Part shown: positions 31,064 to 39,872 of the stretch, one piece after another
Layout of the letters: each line of letters starts with the position of its first letter
Numbering within the stretch: position 1 is the stretch's first letter
Origin: a virus
Virus record (IMG/VR): IMGVR_UViG_3300047094_000987
Location: 1-60,202 of that record
Reading direction: 5' to 3' (one strand)
DNA length: 60,202 bases
Made by a program: the position numbers and the translations under genes
Notes under the pieces: model-generated
The model's database searches: none
Told to the model about the DNA's origin: nothing
What the model saw: only the letters and a program-made list of their open reading frames with translations

Positions 31064-31233
31064 GCTTGTGGTGTAAAGAGTTTCTCTTTAACCAATTCAA
31101 GAACCACATCATCAATACTATTATCAGTGGATTTTACATACTTAGTTAAAAGTTCAACAACAAGATTTTTAACTGCTGGGTGTGTCGCAATCTGAATCAG
31201 AAGTGGTTTTACCACTGCTACTACTGCGCCCAT
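31060..31233 (-). CDS. Small protein, 57 aa
   Basis: MGAVVAVVKPLLIQIATHPA continues as amphipathic helices ending LFTPQA. It overlaps the next gene by four bases. Placed 31 bases downstream of a late-type GATAAATA. Function unknown. Confidence 0.65.
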   Translation of the reverse strand: MGAVVAVVKPLLIQIATHPAVKNLVVELLTKYVKSTDNSIDDVVLELVKEKLFTPQA

Positions 31234-31263
31234 AATGGCCTCCGTGCGAAGAGTGTCCTGGCT

Positions 31264-31271
31264 TATTTATC
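31264..31271 (-). promoter_or_regulatory. Late promoter GATAAATA
   Basis: Late-type octamer overlapping the stop codon of the 663-aa gene and 31 bases before the 57-aa gene. Confidence 0.6.
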
Positions 31272-33261
31272 AATCTGCTGGTTTAGCTTGTGATCCAGGT
31301 CCAGGATTTTCTGGTTTTGGTTTACGAGTTCCCCTATACTTATTATACCCACCACGATATCCTACTGCTTTATTATGAGCACGAACATCTGGTCTCCAAT
31401 CCTCTTCACCTGGTTCATCATCTCTTTCAGAAATTACATTACCTGTTGGTTCAAAACCAGCATTTTGAAGGGGGGGAAGTTTTGCACCAGTTGCCTTTGG
31501 TTCTTGGCCCTTTGGATAAACTCTCTTACCTTTTTCACCAGGAAGAATTGGACCTGCCTCAACATTCTCATTAGCAACCATTACGATTGGATTCTTAGCA
31601 CCCATCGCCCTCAACTTATTCTTGATCAAGTTAATCTTTGCATAATCGCCACGAGTGTCCTTCTTCTTTTCGTCTTCGGATGAGCACTGCTCTTCATTAA
31701 CCTTAGTCTGATTTTTGACTGTTCTGTGTTTTACTTGTCCTGGCATACCATCACGACTTAATGCATACTTTTTCTCATCTGCTCTCTGAGACTCTTTAGA
31801 TGGAAAATATCCAGATTCTTCAATCTTTTCAGGAAGACCCTTGTGCTTTGTCTTAGCAAATTTCTTTGCTTCTTTCTTGGTCATACCTTTTGCTGCTGCT
31901 TCAACCTCAGGTGATGCCTCACCTTTTTTCATCTCACCCTTTTTACGGGCATAAACCATTCCCATAAAACGCTGTTGTGCTTTACTCATTGCTTTTTCAG
32001 AAATCAGTTCACCTTCAAGTTCAGTATGTGCATAAACTGCTTTTGGTCCAGTTGAAATAGTTTGAGTTCCATCTTCTGGAGAAATTTTAACAACACCAGA
32101 AGAATAATTGTCAACTTTGGTTGGATTTATTTTCTTACCTTGACCTTCTGTACTATCAGTTCCTTCAGCCCACAGATAATCTTCTTTTTTTACATCTTCA
32201 CCAGGTTCATACCATTTACCATCACCATCACTATCTTGCCAGCGTGGTTCGGATGTTTTTTTATGCTTCTTAGATTTTTTAGATTCGACTAATTTACCCT
32301 CTGGTTCAAAATGAGCAACTTGTGTAGTTTTTTTAGTGTCCTTTTTAACAGATGGAAATCCTTTAACTCCATATGGTCTCATCTTCAAAAGATTTAGATT
32401 AATCGCATCCATATTTTGTTTGATATCATCAGCATCACCATGAACTCCTTGACGCTGATCACGAACAACTCTTCTTGCTCTATCACCAATTTCACTCTCA
32501 TCAATCATCTGCCCATCCATTTCATAAGAAGAAGAAACTGTCTTTCTCTTCTCAATGGCAGCACCAATTGCAGCACGACGCTTCATAATGTACTTGTCAT
32601 TTGGATCATTATGCTTACCATCATTGTCTGGATCACTATCTTCCTTGCCAACTGGATCTAGTTTTGGTTTTTTACCACCAGGGCGTCCACCACCGGTAGC
32701 ACGTGCAGTTTCTTCACCTCTCTTTTTTTCTCCCTCTCTTGGTTCACCATACTCGGTGAGTTCAACTTTCAGACCTTTTGATCTAAGTTGAGTGATTTTT
32801 TCACGAGTTCCATATCTGACATAAGAGTTTCCAGTCTTAGGATCTGTAACTCTAATCTTATATTTCTTGTCGTCTAGTCCGTGCAGTTCCTCTAAGTAAT
32901 CTGGAACAATTTCTTCAACACCCTCAACAAAAACCTTAAACATTGCATTTGCAATATTAATTGCAGCAGCATCTTCCATCATAGGAATAAAATCTTCCGC
33001 AACAGCGGCTTTCTTAGAAACCATTTGTCTTGCTCTTGCCTTTACAGCAGGAATTGCAGTTGATTTAGCAATTCTTCCAAGAACCATTCTTTCTTGCGAT
33101 GCAGGATCCGCTCTTTTACCTGCTAACATTTTTTTAACTTCATAACGAGAATCATAAACAAGCTGTCTTGCCTTCTTTTCAATGCCAGCAGCAGCATCTG
33201 CACCAGGTTTTGCTTCACCACCTTTTCTGGATGGAAGTTCCTCAAAAATATTGTTACTCAT
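31270..33261 (-). CDS. DUF3008-containing charged virion-type protein, 663 aa
   Basis: A DUF3008-like domain near 430-490 (AMSKAQQRFMGMVYARKKGE...KFAKTKHKGLPEKI) lies in a long, highly charged disordered chain. Two Asp-rich loops (DSDPDNDGKHNDPNDK and WQDSDGDGKWYEPGED) resemble calcium-binding EF-hand or dockerin loops. The segment RDQRQGVHGDADDIK...PYGVKGFPS is shared with the gene at 52174. Several L/IxE sites (ELISE, KIEES, VISER) might be cut by the head protease. Likely an internal or head-associated protein (inference). Confidence 0.75.
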   Translation of the reverse strand: MSNNIFEELPSRKGGEAKPGADAAAGIEKKARQLVYDSRYEVKKMLAGKRADPASQERMVLGRIAKSTAIPAVKARARQMVSKKAAVAEDFIPMMEDAAAINIANAMFKVFVEGVEEIVPDYLEELHGLDDKKYKIRVTDPKTGNSYVRYGTREKITQLRSKGLKVELTEYGEPREGEKKRGEETARATGGGRPGGKKPKLDPVGKEDSDPDNDGKHNDPNDKYIMKRRAAIGAAIEKRKTVSSSYEMDGQMIDESEIGDRARRVVRDQRQGVHGDADDIKQNMDAINLNLLKMRPYGVKGFPSVKKDTKKTTQVAHFEPEGKLVESKKSKKHKKTSEPRWQDSDGDGKWYEPGEDVKKEDYLWAEGTDSTEGQGKKINPTKVDNYSSGVVKISPEDGTQTISTGPKAVYAHTELEGELISEKAMSKAQQRFMGMVYARKKGEMKKGEASPEVEAAAKGMTKKEAKKFAKTKHKGLPEKIEESGYFPSKESQRADEKKYALSRDGMPGQVKHRTVKNQTKVNEEQCSSEDEKKKDTRGDYAKINLIKNKLRAMGAKNPIVMVANENVEAGPILPGEKGKRVYPKGQEPKATGAKLPPLQNAGFEPTGNVISERDDEPGEEDWRPDVRAHNKAVGYRGGYNKYRGTRKPKPENPGPGSQAKPAD

Positions 33262-33275
33262 TGGGGAAAGATTGA

Positions 33276-34505
33276 TTACTTACTTTTTCTATACTTATTT
33301 ATGAATTGTCTTCCCCAAGTACGTCCAGGAACCATCGTCTCAACATATTCACGATATGCATCAGTTCCAACAAGTCTTTGATCAGCAGGAACACCACTTC
33401 TATTTGTAAGTTTTGCTTCCATCACATCCTTAATCCAAGACTTAAACATAATATGGTCTTCTGTGACACAGATCAAGTAATTAGTTCCACGACGTATAAT
33501 GCGTCCAATAAGACCAGTATTTAGATTCTCAACCAACTGCCCAATCTTAAAGATTGCTTCTCTAACATAGTTTTCGCGCAAAGTACCCTGATCAAACTTA
33601 GGTGCAATCTCCCAAACTTCTGCAACCTGATCTTGAATGCCCATTGCAGCACGAACAGTATCAAAAACTGCTCTTGCATCTTTTGGTCTCATATCTGGTG
33701 GCATTCCTAAACGAAATGTTTTGAAATCACCTTCAGCAGCAGCAAGACGCATTCTGGATGCAGAAAGACCTTCAACACCATCAGAGTCTGGATCTCGGTC
33801 ACCAGCAGAAACTACCTCAATATTATCAAAGGCATAAAGATTTCCATTGTAATTATTGGCAAGTTTGTTAAATTCATTCACTCTATCGGCACCACCAACG
33901 ATTCTCACATTCGTATATCCATCATTATGTGCTTTTTTAAGAACATCAAAAATAGTTCTGGTGTTGGCATCATTTACAATTCTCTCACTATGCTGAGGGA
34001 ACATTGATCTCATCAATGCAACTTTTGTATCAGCATCAAGGGGATTCTTTTTCTTATCTTGTGTACGAGAAGGAATAATCATATAGTCACTACCTTCTTG
34101 CTCTGCCGATGCAGCAGCAGTATCCATCAGTTGAAGATGTCCCAGATGTGGAGGATTGAAACGACCAAATGCAATCGTTAATGTTCCTTTTGTCTTTTCA
34201 ACAGGAAGGAAATTTACAGGTGGTGCTTCCTGAGCAACTGGTTGAGGAGCAGGTGCTTGCTGTTGTTGTAATACGGGATCTACAAAATTTGGATCTGAGA
34301 TATTCTTTTCAGTCTCTGTCTGAGCAGGATCTTTACCAATTCCTTGACGCTTATTATAAAACTTCAACCTACCTTTTTCAGTCTTTGCGACAAACTCTCC
34401 CGTTTTTCTATCATACCATCCGCCGTGCCCATCACCTTGCAACCCAAGTCTTGCTGCCTGTTGGGAAGCAGTTGTTTCTGTTAAAAATTGGAAAAAACTT
34501 TTCAT
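33276..34505 (-). CDS. Nucleotidyltransferase with capsid-targeting-like N-terminus, 409 aa
   Basis: Residues 1-10 MKSFFQFLTE match the pattern of T4 capsid-targeting sequences (MKxxxxFxxE). A basic linker follows. From about 110 the cytidylyltransferase fold is clear: FGRFNPPHLGHLQLMD has the HxGH motif and GLSASRMRLA the late SxxxR motif. The C-terminal 140 residues are a separate domain (IIRRGTNYLICVTED). The family joins a nucleotide to small substrates such as NMN, pantetheine phosphate or choline phosphate. Packaging in the virion is inferred. Confidence 0.82.
   Translation of the reverse strand: MKSFFQFLTETTASQQAARLGLQGDGHGGWYDRKTGEFVAKTEKGRLKFYNKRQGIGKDPAQTETEKNISDPNFVDPVLQQQQAPAPQPVAQEAPPVNFLPVEKTKGTLTIAFGRFNPPHLGHLQLMDTAAASAEQEGSDYMIIPSRTQDKKKNPLDADTKVALMRSMFPQHSERIVNDANTRTIFDVLKKAHNDGYTNVRIVGGADRVNEFNKLANNYNGNLYAFDNIEVVSAGDRDPDSDGVEGLSASRMRLAAAEGDFKTFRLGMPPDMRPKDARAVFDTVRAAMGIQDQVAEVWEIAPKFDQGTLRENYVREAIFKIGQLVENLNTGLIGRIIRRGTNYLICVTEDHIMFKSWIKDVMEAKLTNRSGVPADQRLVGTDAYREYVETMVPGRTWGRQFINKYRKSK
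33296..33303 (-). promoter_or_regulatory. Late promoter CATAAATA before 663-aa gene
   Basis: Late-type octamer 34 bases before the 663-aa gene, lying inside the end of the nucleotidyltransferase gene. Confidence 0.65.
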
Positions 34506-34720
34506 TACTTATATTTCTTATTGAGTTCAATAGTTATTGCTTTTTCGTTTGCAATAATATAATTTAAAAAATTTTGTCTGACCTTTATATATTTATCCTT
34601 ATCCTGCTTTTTCTTTTTTAAATCAATATCTTTTTGCATTTTTTTAAATACAAATAATACAAAGTCTTTAAACTCTTTACCTTTAAACTCTTTGATAAAA
34701 CCTTGAATATTTTTATCCAT
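34505..34720 (-). CDS. Lysine-rich helical protein, 71 aa
   Basis: MDKNIQGFIKEFKGKEFKDF continues as a Lys-rich amphipathic helix with nearly a third Lys, including a KKKKQDKDKY run. It directly precedes the nucleotidyltransferase, sharing one base. The codons spell an internal GATAAATA at 34590-34597 that may serve as the downstream gene's late promoter. Confidence 0.65.
   Translation of the reverse strand: MDKNIQGFIKEFKGKEFKDFVLFVFKKMQKDIDLKKKKQDKDKYIKVRQNFLNYIIANEKAITIELNKKYK
34590..34597 (-). promoter_or_regulatory. Possible late promoter GATAAATA within a gene
   Basis: Late-type octamer 85 bases upstream of the nucleotidyltransferase start, inside the 71-aa coding frame. Confidence 0.45.
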
Positions 34721-35977
34721 TTAACTTACCTGAAAACCAATTCTATCGTCTGTTCTTGTCGCATAGTTAGATGTTCTTAAATAAAGGTTTCTTACCAAAG
34801 ATGTCCCACCACCAGCAGAAGCGGTAAATGTTGGTCTTCCAGTTGTCCTGTTCAAATCCAGTTTAGCATAGATTACTCTAGATTTGTTCAAAAAAACTTC
34901 AAATATTTCTTTCAAGACCCTATTTTGTGTTCCACTCTTTGACCAACTTTCAATAGATTGTTCGCATTGATATCTAATTTCACCATAGGTAACATTTTTT
35001 ATATTTGATTTACTTTTTTTAGAAGGAATATGTATATTCACAAAATTCTGCCAAATAGAAGGATCAGATATCTTTTTATTTGATTGTGGTCCACTTGTAT
35101 AATTTGCGTTTATATCAGCAATACAAGCATCAGTTATCTCATTGTTACTTTGAATAATTCTCCAAGTGTAAAAAGGACCGTGTACGGTGGACTTTCTACC
35201 CCTCTCATCTGCCAGTGATTGAAGAACTCTATACTCAGTCGTTGAAGTTAAATTATATTCTGTAATATAAGGAATAACGAATTGAGGTTTAACCTGGTTA
35301 GAAACACCTCTTGCAGACTTAGCAGATATCAAATATTCATCATTACCAACTATTAATTTATAATCATATAGCGTTCCACTCTCAGGAGCTATATAAATCG
35401 ATGCTCCACCCAAACCAGCAGTATTTACTATTCCACTCAATATACCATCTCTGTTTCTAGCACAAGATAGTGCCCCAATCACTTCTCCAAAAGAATTTTG
35501 CAATGGACCCCAAGGAAAATTATCCATTTTTATACCATTATAATTACCATAACCTTGATAGGCATAATCTAATAATTCATAAAGATAATCAAATAATTCA
35601 CCAGGAATATCATTCCTAGAATTTAATGCGGAAATTATACTATTATAATAGTCAACACTTGAAAAAAATGTTTGATTTGCTAATCCGAAACTCGATGGGG
35701 TCAATCTTATTGCCTGCGCCTGAAAAGAATTTGGTTTAACAAAATAATCAACATTTCCATAATAAACAATACCATCGGCAGTTCTGAATGCTGCTCTTAA
35801 ATGATTTTCAGTTAGTGAATCAATATAAGTTACCTCTGTTCCTGGTGATAAAGCACCTGCTGCTTGAAAAGAACCAGAATCGTTCTTAGTAAACACACTA
35901 ACAGTCTTTTTTACAGTAGTTTGGTGATCACTTCCTTGCCAGTTTCTCTGGAAGTTTAATATACCAGAACTTGCCAT
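34721..35977 (-). CDS. Unknown late-type protein, 418 aa
   Basis: MASSGILNFQRNWQGSDHQT starts a protein with a small beta domain (about 1-80), a helical region (YNSIISALNSRNDIPGELFD) and the conserved-looking stretch YKLIVGNDEYLISAKSARGV, which resembles the core strand of PD-(D/E)xK nucleases only weakly. The ATG at 35977 was chosen since earlier starts fall in tRNA-Leu. CTAAATAT 13 bases before the ATG region may be a weak late promoter. Structural protein or nuclease, unresolved. Confidence 0.65.
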   Translation of the reverse strand: MASSGILNFQRNWQGSDHQTTVKKTVSVFTKNDSGSFQAAGALSPGTEVTYIDSLTENHLRAAFRTADGIVYYGNVDYFVKPNSFQAQAIRLTPSSFGLANQTFFSSVDYYNSIISALNSRNDIPGELFDYLYELLDYAYQGYGNYNGIKMDNFPWGPLQNSFGEVIGALSCARNRDGILSGIVNTAGLGGASIYIAPESGTLYDYKLIVGNDEYLISAKSARGVSNQVKPQFVIPYITEYNLTSTTEYRVLQSLADERGRKSTVHGPFYTWRIIQSNNEITDACIADINANYTSGPQSNKKISDPSIWQNFVNIHIPSKKSKSNIKNVTYGEIRYQCEQSIESWSKSGTQNRVLKEIFEVFLNKSRVIYAKLDLNRTTGRPTFTASAGGGTSLVRNLYLRTSNYATRTDDRIGFQVS

Positions 35978-35992
35978 TTTTGAAATATTTAG

Positions 35993-36074
35993 TGCCCAAA
36001 AGAGGACTTGAACCTCCACAGAATACTCTACTGGAACCTAAACCCAGCGCGTCTACCAATTCCGCCATTTGGGC
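35993..36074 (-). tRNA. tRNA-Leu(TAG)
   Basis: Acceptor GCCCAAA/TTTGGGC, class II variable arm, T-loop GGTTCAAGTCC, anticodon loop TTTAGGT reading TAG, 82 nt. Confidence 0.94.
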
Positions 36075-36077
36075 AAG

Positions 36078-36150
36078 TGGAGAATAGCGGACTCGAACCG
36101 CTGACATCCTGCTTGCAAAGCAGGCGCTCTACCAACTGAGCTAATTCCCC
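36078..36150 (-). tRNA. tRNA-Ala(TGC)
   Basis: Acceptor GGGGAAT/ATTCTCC with one G-T pair, T-arm GGTTCGAGTCC, anticodon loop TTTGCAA reading TGC, 73 nt. Confidence 0.94.
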
Positions 36151-36174
36151 AAGAAACCCCGAAGGGTCATTTAT

Positions 36175-36360
36175 TTAGACTCCCAAAACAGAAGCAAGAT
36201 TATCATCAATATCTTGAATCACAGTTCGAATATCAGAAATACGAGGAGGAACACTTCCTTCATCATAGGTATATCCTACTTGCGATTCAAATAGAACTTG
36301 ACGAACTGCTGCTGCACAACGAGAATCCATTTTGATTGTTACTTTCTTTTCTTTACTCAT
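36175..36360 (-). CDS. Small protein, 61 aa
   Basis: MSKEKKVTIKMDSRCAAAVR begins a small alpha/beta protein ending LASVLGV. The ATGA start overlaps mazG. No family recognised; it may be a partner of MazG by position. Confidence 0.65.
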   Translation of the reverse strand: MSKEKKVTIKMDSRCAAAVRQVLFESQVGYTYDEGSVPPRISDIRTVIQDIDDNLASVLGV

Positions 36361-36773
36361 CGGTCGTCAGCAGAACGGTTTTCGGAGAAGTAAACATCAA
36401 AAGCACCCTCAGGATAACGCTTCAGAAGTTTTTGTACATTACGAGCAACCACATCATCAAGGGTCACATCAAGTGCCATACACGCCTGAGCAACATACCA
36501 CATAATATCACCCAGTTCAATAATCAGGTGCTCACGATTGTCTTCATTATAGGGTTTACCCTGGAAGATCATTTTTTTAACAATTTCCATAAACTCACCA
36601 CCTTCGGCATTGATACCAACAGAAGCGGTCAAAAGACGCTCAATATTTGCACCCTTTTCATCAAGAGCGACCAAACGGTCAGAAAGAGCAAGAAAGTCTT
36701 TGGATGCATCAGAAGTTACAGCATCCACAAACTCTGCATACTTATCAAAATCAACGTGCTTAATAGTTTCCAT
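36357..36773 (-). CDS. mazG: MazG-like nucleotide pyrophosphohydrolase
   Basis: 138 aa with the MazG fold: EGGEFMEIVKKMIFQ (two metal-binding Glu) and later HLIIELGDIMWYVAQ (ExxD). MazG enzymes hydrolyse nucleoside triphosphates to monophosphates; in cyanophages it is a common auxiliary gene proposed to alter host nucleotide or alarmone pools. The start lies in TAATG coupling to gp41. Confidence 0.9.
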   Translation of the reverse strand: METIKHVDFDKYAEFVDAVTSDASKDFLALSDRLVALDEKGANIERLLTASVGINAEGGEFMEIVKKMIFQGKPYNEDNREHLIIELGDIMWYVAQACMALDVTLDDVVARNVQKLLKRYPEGAFDVYFSENRSADDR

Positions 36774-38152
36774 TAAAATTTAAATCCTTCAAATGATTTT
36801 TTAGGTTTCTTGTCTTCATAATCATTATACTCTTCATCCTGCCCACTGTCAAGTATGTCTTTTTGAGCAGTTTGTTCACAATCATAAAGACGCATTTTGG
36901 CACGGTCAATGCCTACAATAAAACGCTTGTAAATAGTTGGATCATTATAGCGATTCTTCAATTGTTTCACCATAATTTGACCAAGTTGCTCTAATTCTTC
37001 CGTGCTGATAAGAGCAAACATAAGATCGGCAGTAGCAGGAAGACCAAAGGACTCAGAAGTATCAGTGAGTTCGACGTCAGAATTACCATAACCTGAGCGA
37101 GTAGTTTGAGTGGCAGATACAATAGGAACATTAAATTCTACAGCAAGACCCCTAAGTTCTTCTGCGATTGCTTTAATATAAGAATAAGAATTGACAGAAA
37201 GATTAGACTTATACCTACTAGAAGCACAAATATTCAGATAATCAATAAAAATAATATCTGGTTTGAATGATTTCTTCAAGGACAACTCGTTGAGAAGTGC
37301 CTTAAAGTGACCACTATGTGCAGAAGCAGTGGGATACTCTTTAATAATTAAAGTTCCCTGAGTTTTCTTCGAAATGTTTGTAACCTTAGTTTCAAACATC
37401 TGACGAGGAAGATCTACCAGTTGTTGAATCGGAACATTGAGAAGGTTTGCATCAATACGCTCAGCAATTTTCTCCTCTGCCATCTCCATTGTAATGTAAA
37501 GCACATTACGTCCGTCAAGCACACAGGCGCTAGCCATATGACACATGAAAAGAGACTTACCAACACCTGTCCCAGCAAGAGCGATGTTGAGAGTCTTATT
37601 AGGAAGACCACCTTTTGTAATCTTGTTAAAATACTCAATGTCAAAAGGAATGCGATTTTCTTTCCTGTGATAAGAGTCGTATCGTTCTTCATAATCTTGA
37701 AGATAATCGTGTCCAATATGGTTATCAAAAGATACTGCTAGTGCATTAGAAAGAATTGATGGAATTGCATCACGATTTTTCTTTTCATCTTCACCATCTG
37801 CAATATGAATTGATTCCATAAGTGCCAAATAAATGGCACGATCTCGGCACCACTTTTCGGTGGTATCAAGTAACCACTGAGAATCAACAGGAGAATCGTT
37901 TAAAGATTTTGTAATTTCACGAATATCTTTGATTTCTCCATCTGAAAGATCAGTTCTATTTTCTACTTCAATATTAAGTGCTTCAACCGTAATTGCAGAA
38001 CCATACTTAACAATGAAGTTTACTATTTCCTGAAAGACTACTTTTTCAGTTCTTTGCTCAAAATAATTAGGTTGTATAAAAGGAATTACCTTTCGTGAAT
38101 AATTTTCATTAAATACAAGATTTCTGAGAATAGTTGTCTCAATTCGTTCCAT
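36773..38152 (-). CDS. 41: Replicative DNA helicase gp41
   Basis: DnaB-family helicase: Walker A GTGVGKSLF near residue 190, the strand DIIFIDYLNI with Walker B, and SATQTTRSGYG as a sensor/H3-like motif. It unwinds DNA at the fork together with the gp61 primase. The ATG at 38152 overlaps the end of uvsX by 14 bases and was preferred over an ATG 30 bases earlier that lies in uvsX. 459 aa, as in T4. Confidence 0.96.
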   Translation of the reverse strand: MERIETTILRNLVFNENYSRKVIPFIQPNYFEQRTEKVVFQEIVNFIVKYGSAITVEALNIEVENRTDLSDGEIKDIREITKSLNDSPVDSQWLLDTTEKWCRDRAIYLALMESIHIADGEDEKKNRDAIPSILSNALAVSFDNHIGHDYLQDYEERYDSYHRKENRIPFDIEYFNKITKGGLPNKTLNIALAGTGVGKSLFMCHMASACVLDGRNVLYITMEMAEEKIAERIDANLLNVPIQQLVDLPRQMFETKVTNISKKTQGTLIIKEYPTASAHSGHFKALLNELSLKKSFKPDIIFIDYLNICASSRYKSNLSVNSYSYIKAIAEELRGLAVEFNVPIVSATQTTRSGYGNSDVELTDTSESFGLPATADLMFALISTEELEQLGQIMVKQLKNRYNDPTIYKRFIVGIDRAKMRLYDCEQTAQKDILDSGQDEEYNDYEDKKPKKSFEGFKF

Positions 38153-39146
38153 AAGAGAAATGTTGTTTCGCGACAGCATCAAGTTGCTGCATTACTTCTT
38201 CGGTAAAGTATTCATCGGGATTGGCAAGAATCTGTTTACCATAGATTTTCTTACCATCAATCTCATAGCGTCCTGCTACATTCTTCCAAAGTCCGCCAAT
38301 CTCACCGAGTTCAAGAAGACCATAGTAACGATCAAGACCACGCTCATCATAATAAAGGCGTACCTCAACATCCTTATTCTCCTTACTTAGACGCGACTTA
38401 GCAGTCTTTGCCTTGATAATATTTCCAACGACTTCTGTTCCATCCTTTTCCTTTTTCTTGGAAAGGTGAATAATCGTGGAAGCAGCATATTTAAGACCAC
38501 TACCACCACCCATTTCTTTTGTAGGAACATATGCGCCAATAACATCGTAGGTGTGATTGGTAACAATCATTGGAATATTTGCTTGCCCTAGTTTTAAAGT
38601 AAGCATACGAAAAGCACCCTTAATAAGTTGCGATTTAGTCATATCACGAACTTGTTTATCATTTAGTGCATCAGTAATTTCTTTCTCAGTAGAAAGCATA
38701 CCCAAAGAGTCTAGCACAAACATACAAGGTCTGCGTTCATCTACTGGTTTTTTCAAGTGAAGATCAACTGCTTTAAGTGCTTTACTACGAAATTCTTCAA
38801 CAGTAACTACTTCCACTCTGGCAAATCTATCAGTGTCAATACTGCGAGCAGTCAGCATAGATTTATTGATAGCAGCCTCAGTGTCAAAGTAGATACAGTA
38901 ACCATCGGGATAAGTATCAAGAAAGTTCTTAACCACGGCGAGAGAGAAAAAAGTCTTTCCAGTAGAAGACTCTCCAGCAATAGCAGTAATCTTATTCCCA
39001 GATACACCACCAAATATACTACCTGAAACCAGTGCATTAAAAATATATGAACCTGTATCAACATACCTTTCAGTTTCATCAATTTCTGAGGCGATCTGTG
39101 CGTAATCACCACCAATTTCTTTTACAATATCTTTAAGAAAATCCAT
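38139..39146 (-). CDS. uvsX: RecA-like recombinase UvsX
   Basis: 335 aa with Walker A GESSTGKTFF, Walker B MFVLDSLGML, and the loop region MGGGSGLKYAAST. It forms filaments on single-stranded DNA and catalyses strand exchange in phage recombination-dependent replication. It starts directly after the 54-aa gene (TAATG). Confidence 0.96.
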   Translation of the reverse strand: MDFLKDIVKEIGGDYAQIASEIDETERYVDTGSYIFNALVSGSIFGGVSGNKITAIAGESSTGKTFFSLAVVKNFLDTYPDGYCIYFDTEAAINKSMLTARSIDTDRFARVEVVTVEEFRSKALKAVDLHLKKPVDERRPCMFVLDSLGMLSTEKEITDALNDKQVRDMTKSQLIKGAFRMLTLKLGQANIPMIVTNHTYDVIGAYVPTKEMGGGSGLKYAASTIIHLSKKKEKDGTEVVGNIIKAKTAKSRLSKENKDVEVRLYYDERGLDRYYGLLELGEIGGLWKNVAGRYEIDGKKIYGKQILANPDEYFTEEVMQQLDAVAKQHFSYGTN

Positions 39147-39310
39147 TATGCTACCATCCCGTATTGTTCACGAAGTATTTTTTTATAAGGTAAACCTTGT
39201 TCCCTAAGTTCTTTTACAAGTTTAAGTTTTTGGTAAAGTGCAACATCTCCACCAAGGTGCATAGCACTTACAATTGTGCTCAGTTCTTCATCGTTAATAG
39301 GCAAATCCAT
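39146..39310 (-). CDS. Small conserved-type protein, 54 aa
   Basis: MDLPINDEELSTIVSAMHLG is followed by KLKLVKELREQGLPYKKIL. The charged helix resembles short DNA-binding or accessory subunits. It lies between the oxygenase gene and uvsX. Function unknown. Confidence 0.7.
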   Translation of the reverse strand: MDLPINDEELSTIVSAMHLGGDVALYQKLKLVKELREQGLPYKKILREQYGMVA

Positions 39311-39324
39311 TTTAGTAATCCATA

Positions 39325-39864
39325 TTAAAGTTTTTTGATATTCATTGATAAAATAATTCTCAATTTATTAGATTTATTAGGCAAAACATAATGATTTAAA
39401 AATGAAGGAAAAAATATAATTGTGCCCTCATCTAAATTTTTTGGATAATATTCGTTTATTTCTCCAGTCATTATATTGTTAAATGGTAAAATAAATCTTG
39501 TTGGCATATGTTCATTTTTATCATATTCAATGAAACATACAGAACTATATCCAATAGGTCCATGATTATGTGGAGAATGAAAACATCCTTTTACATATTT
39601 TTGAAACCAGCAACTTATTGAAACTCTCTCTCCTATTTTAGATTCTGAATAAAATTTTTCTAAATCTTCTTTCAGTACCTCAACTACACGTCCAACATAA
39701 TTAATTTTAGAAATTCCAAAATCAGTATAAACCAAAGATGTTGGATCTTTTGAAGTTAGAATATTTTCTACAGATGAATATATTTCAAGAAGATTATTTT
39801 TTTTATCCTTCCAATTTTCAATTTTGAATTGATAAAATGGTATATTGAGTTCCGAAATGATCAT
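39325..39864 (-). CDS. Putative 2OG-Fe(II) oxygenase
   Basis: 179 aa. The segment HSPHNHGPIGYSSVCFIEY and the C-terminal SFLNHYVLPNKSNKLRIILS match the H-x-H...R pattern of the small phage 2-oxoglutarate/iron(II) oxygenases (2OG-FeII_Oxy_5 type). Substrate unknown. Such genes are common in cyanophages. It sits between gp43 and uvsX. Confidence 0.8.
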   Translation of the reverse strand: MIISELNIPFYQFKIENWKDKKNNLLEIYSSVENILTSKDPTSLVYTDFGISKINYVGRVVEVLKEDLEKFYSESKIGERVSISCWFQKYVKGCFHSPHNHGPIGYSSVCFIEYDKNEHMPTRFILPFNNIMTGEINEYYPKNLDEGTIIFFPSFLNHYVLPNKSNKLRIILSMNIKKL

Positions 39865-39872
39865 TTCATATT

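Noticed and set aside
34721-35977. Restriction enzyme call for the 418-aa protein
   Set aside because: YKLIVGNDEYLISAK lacks the full (D/E)xK pattern; listed as unknown.
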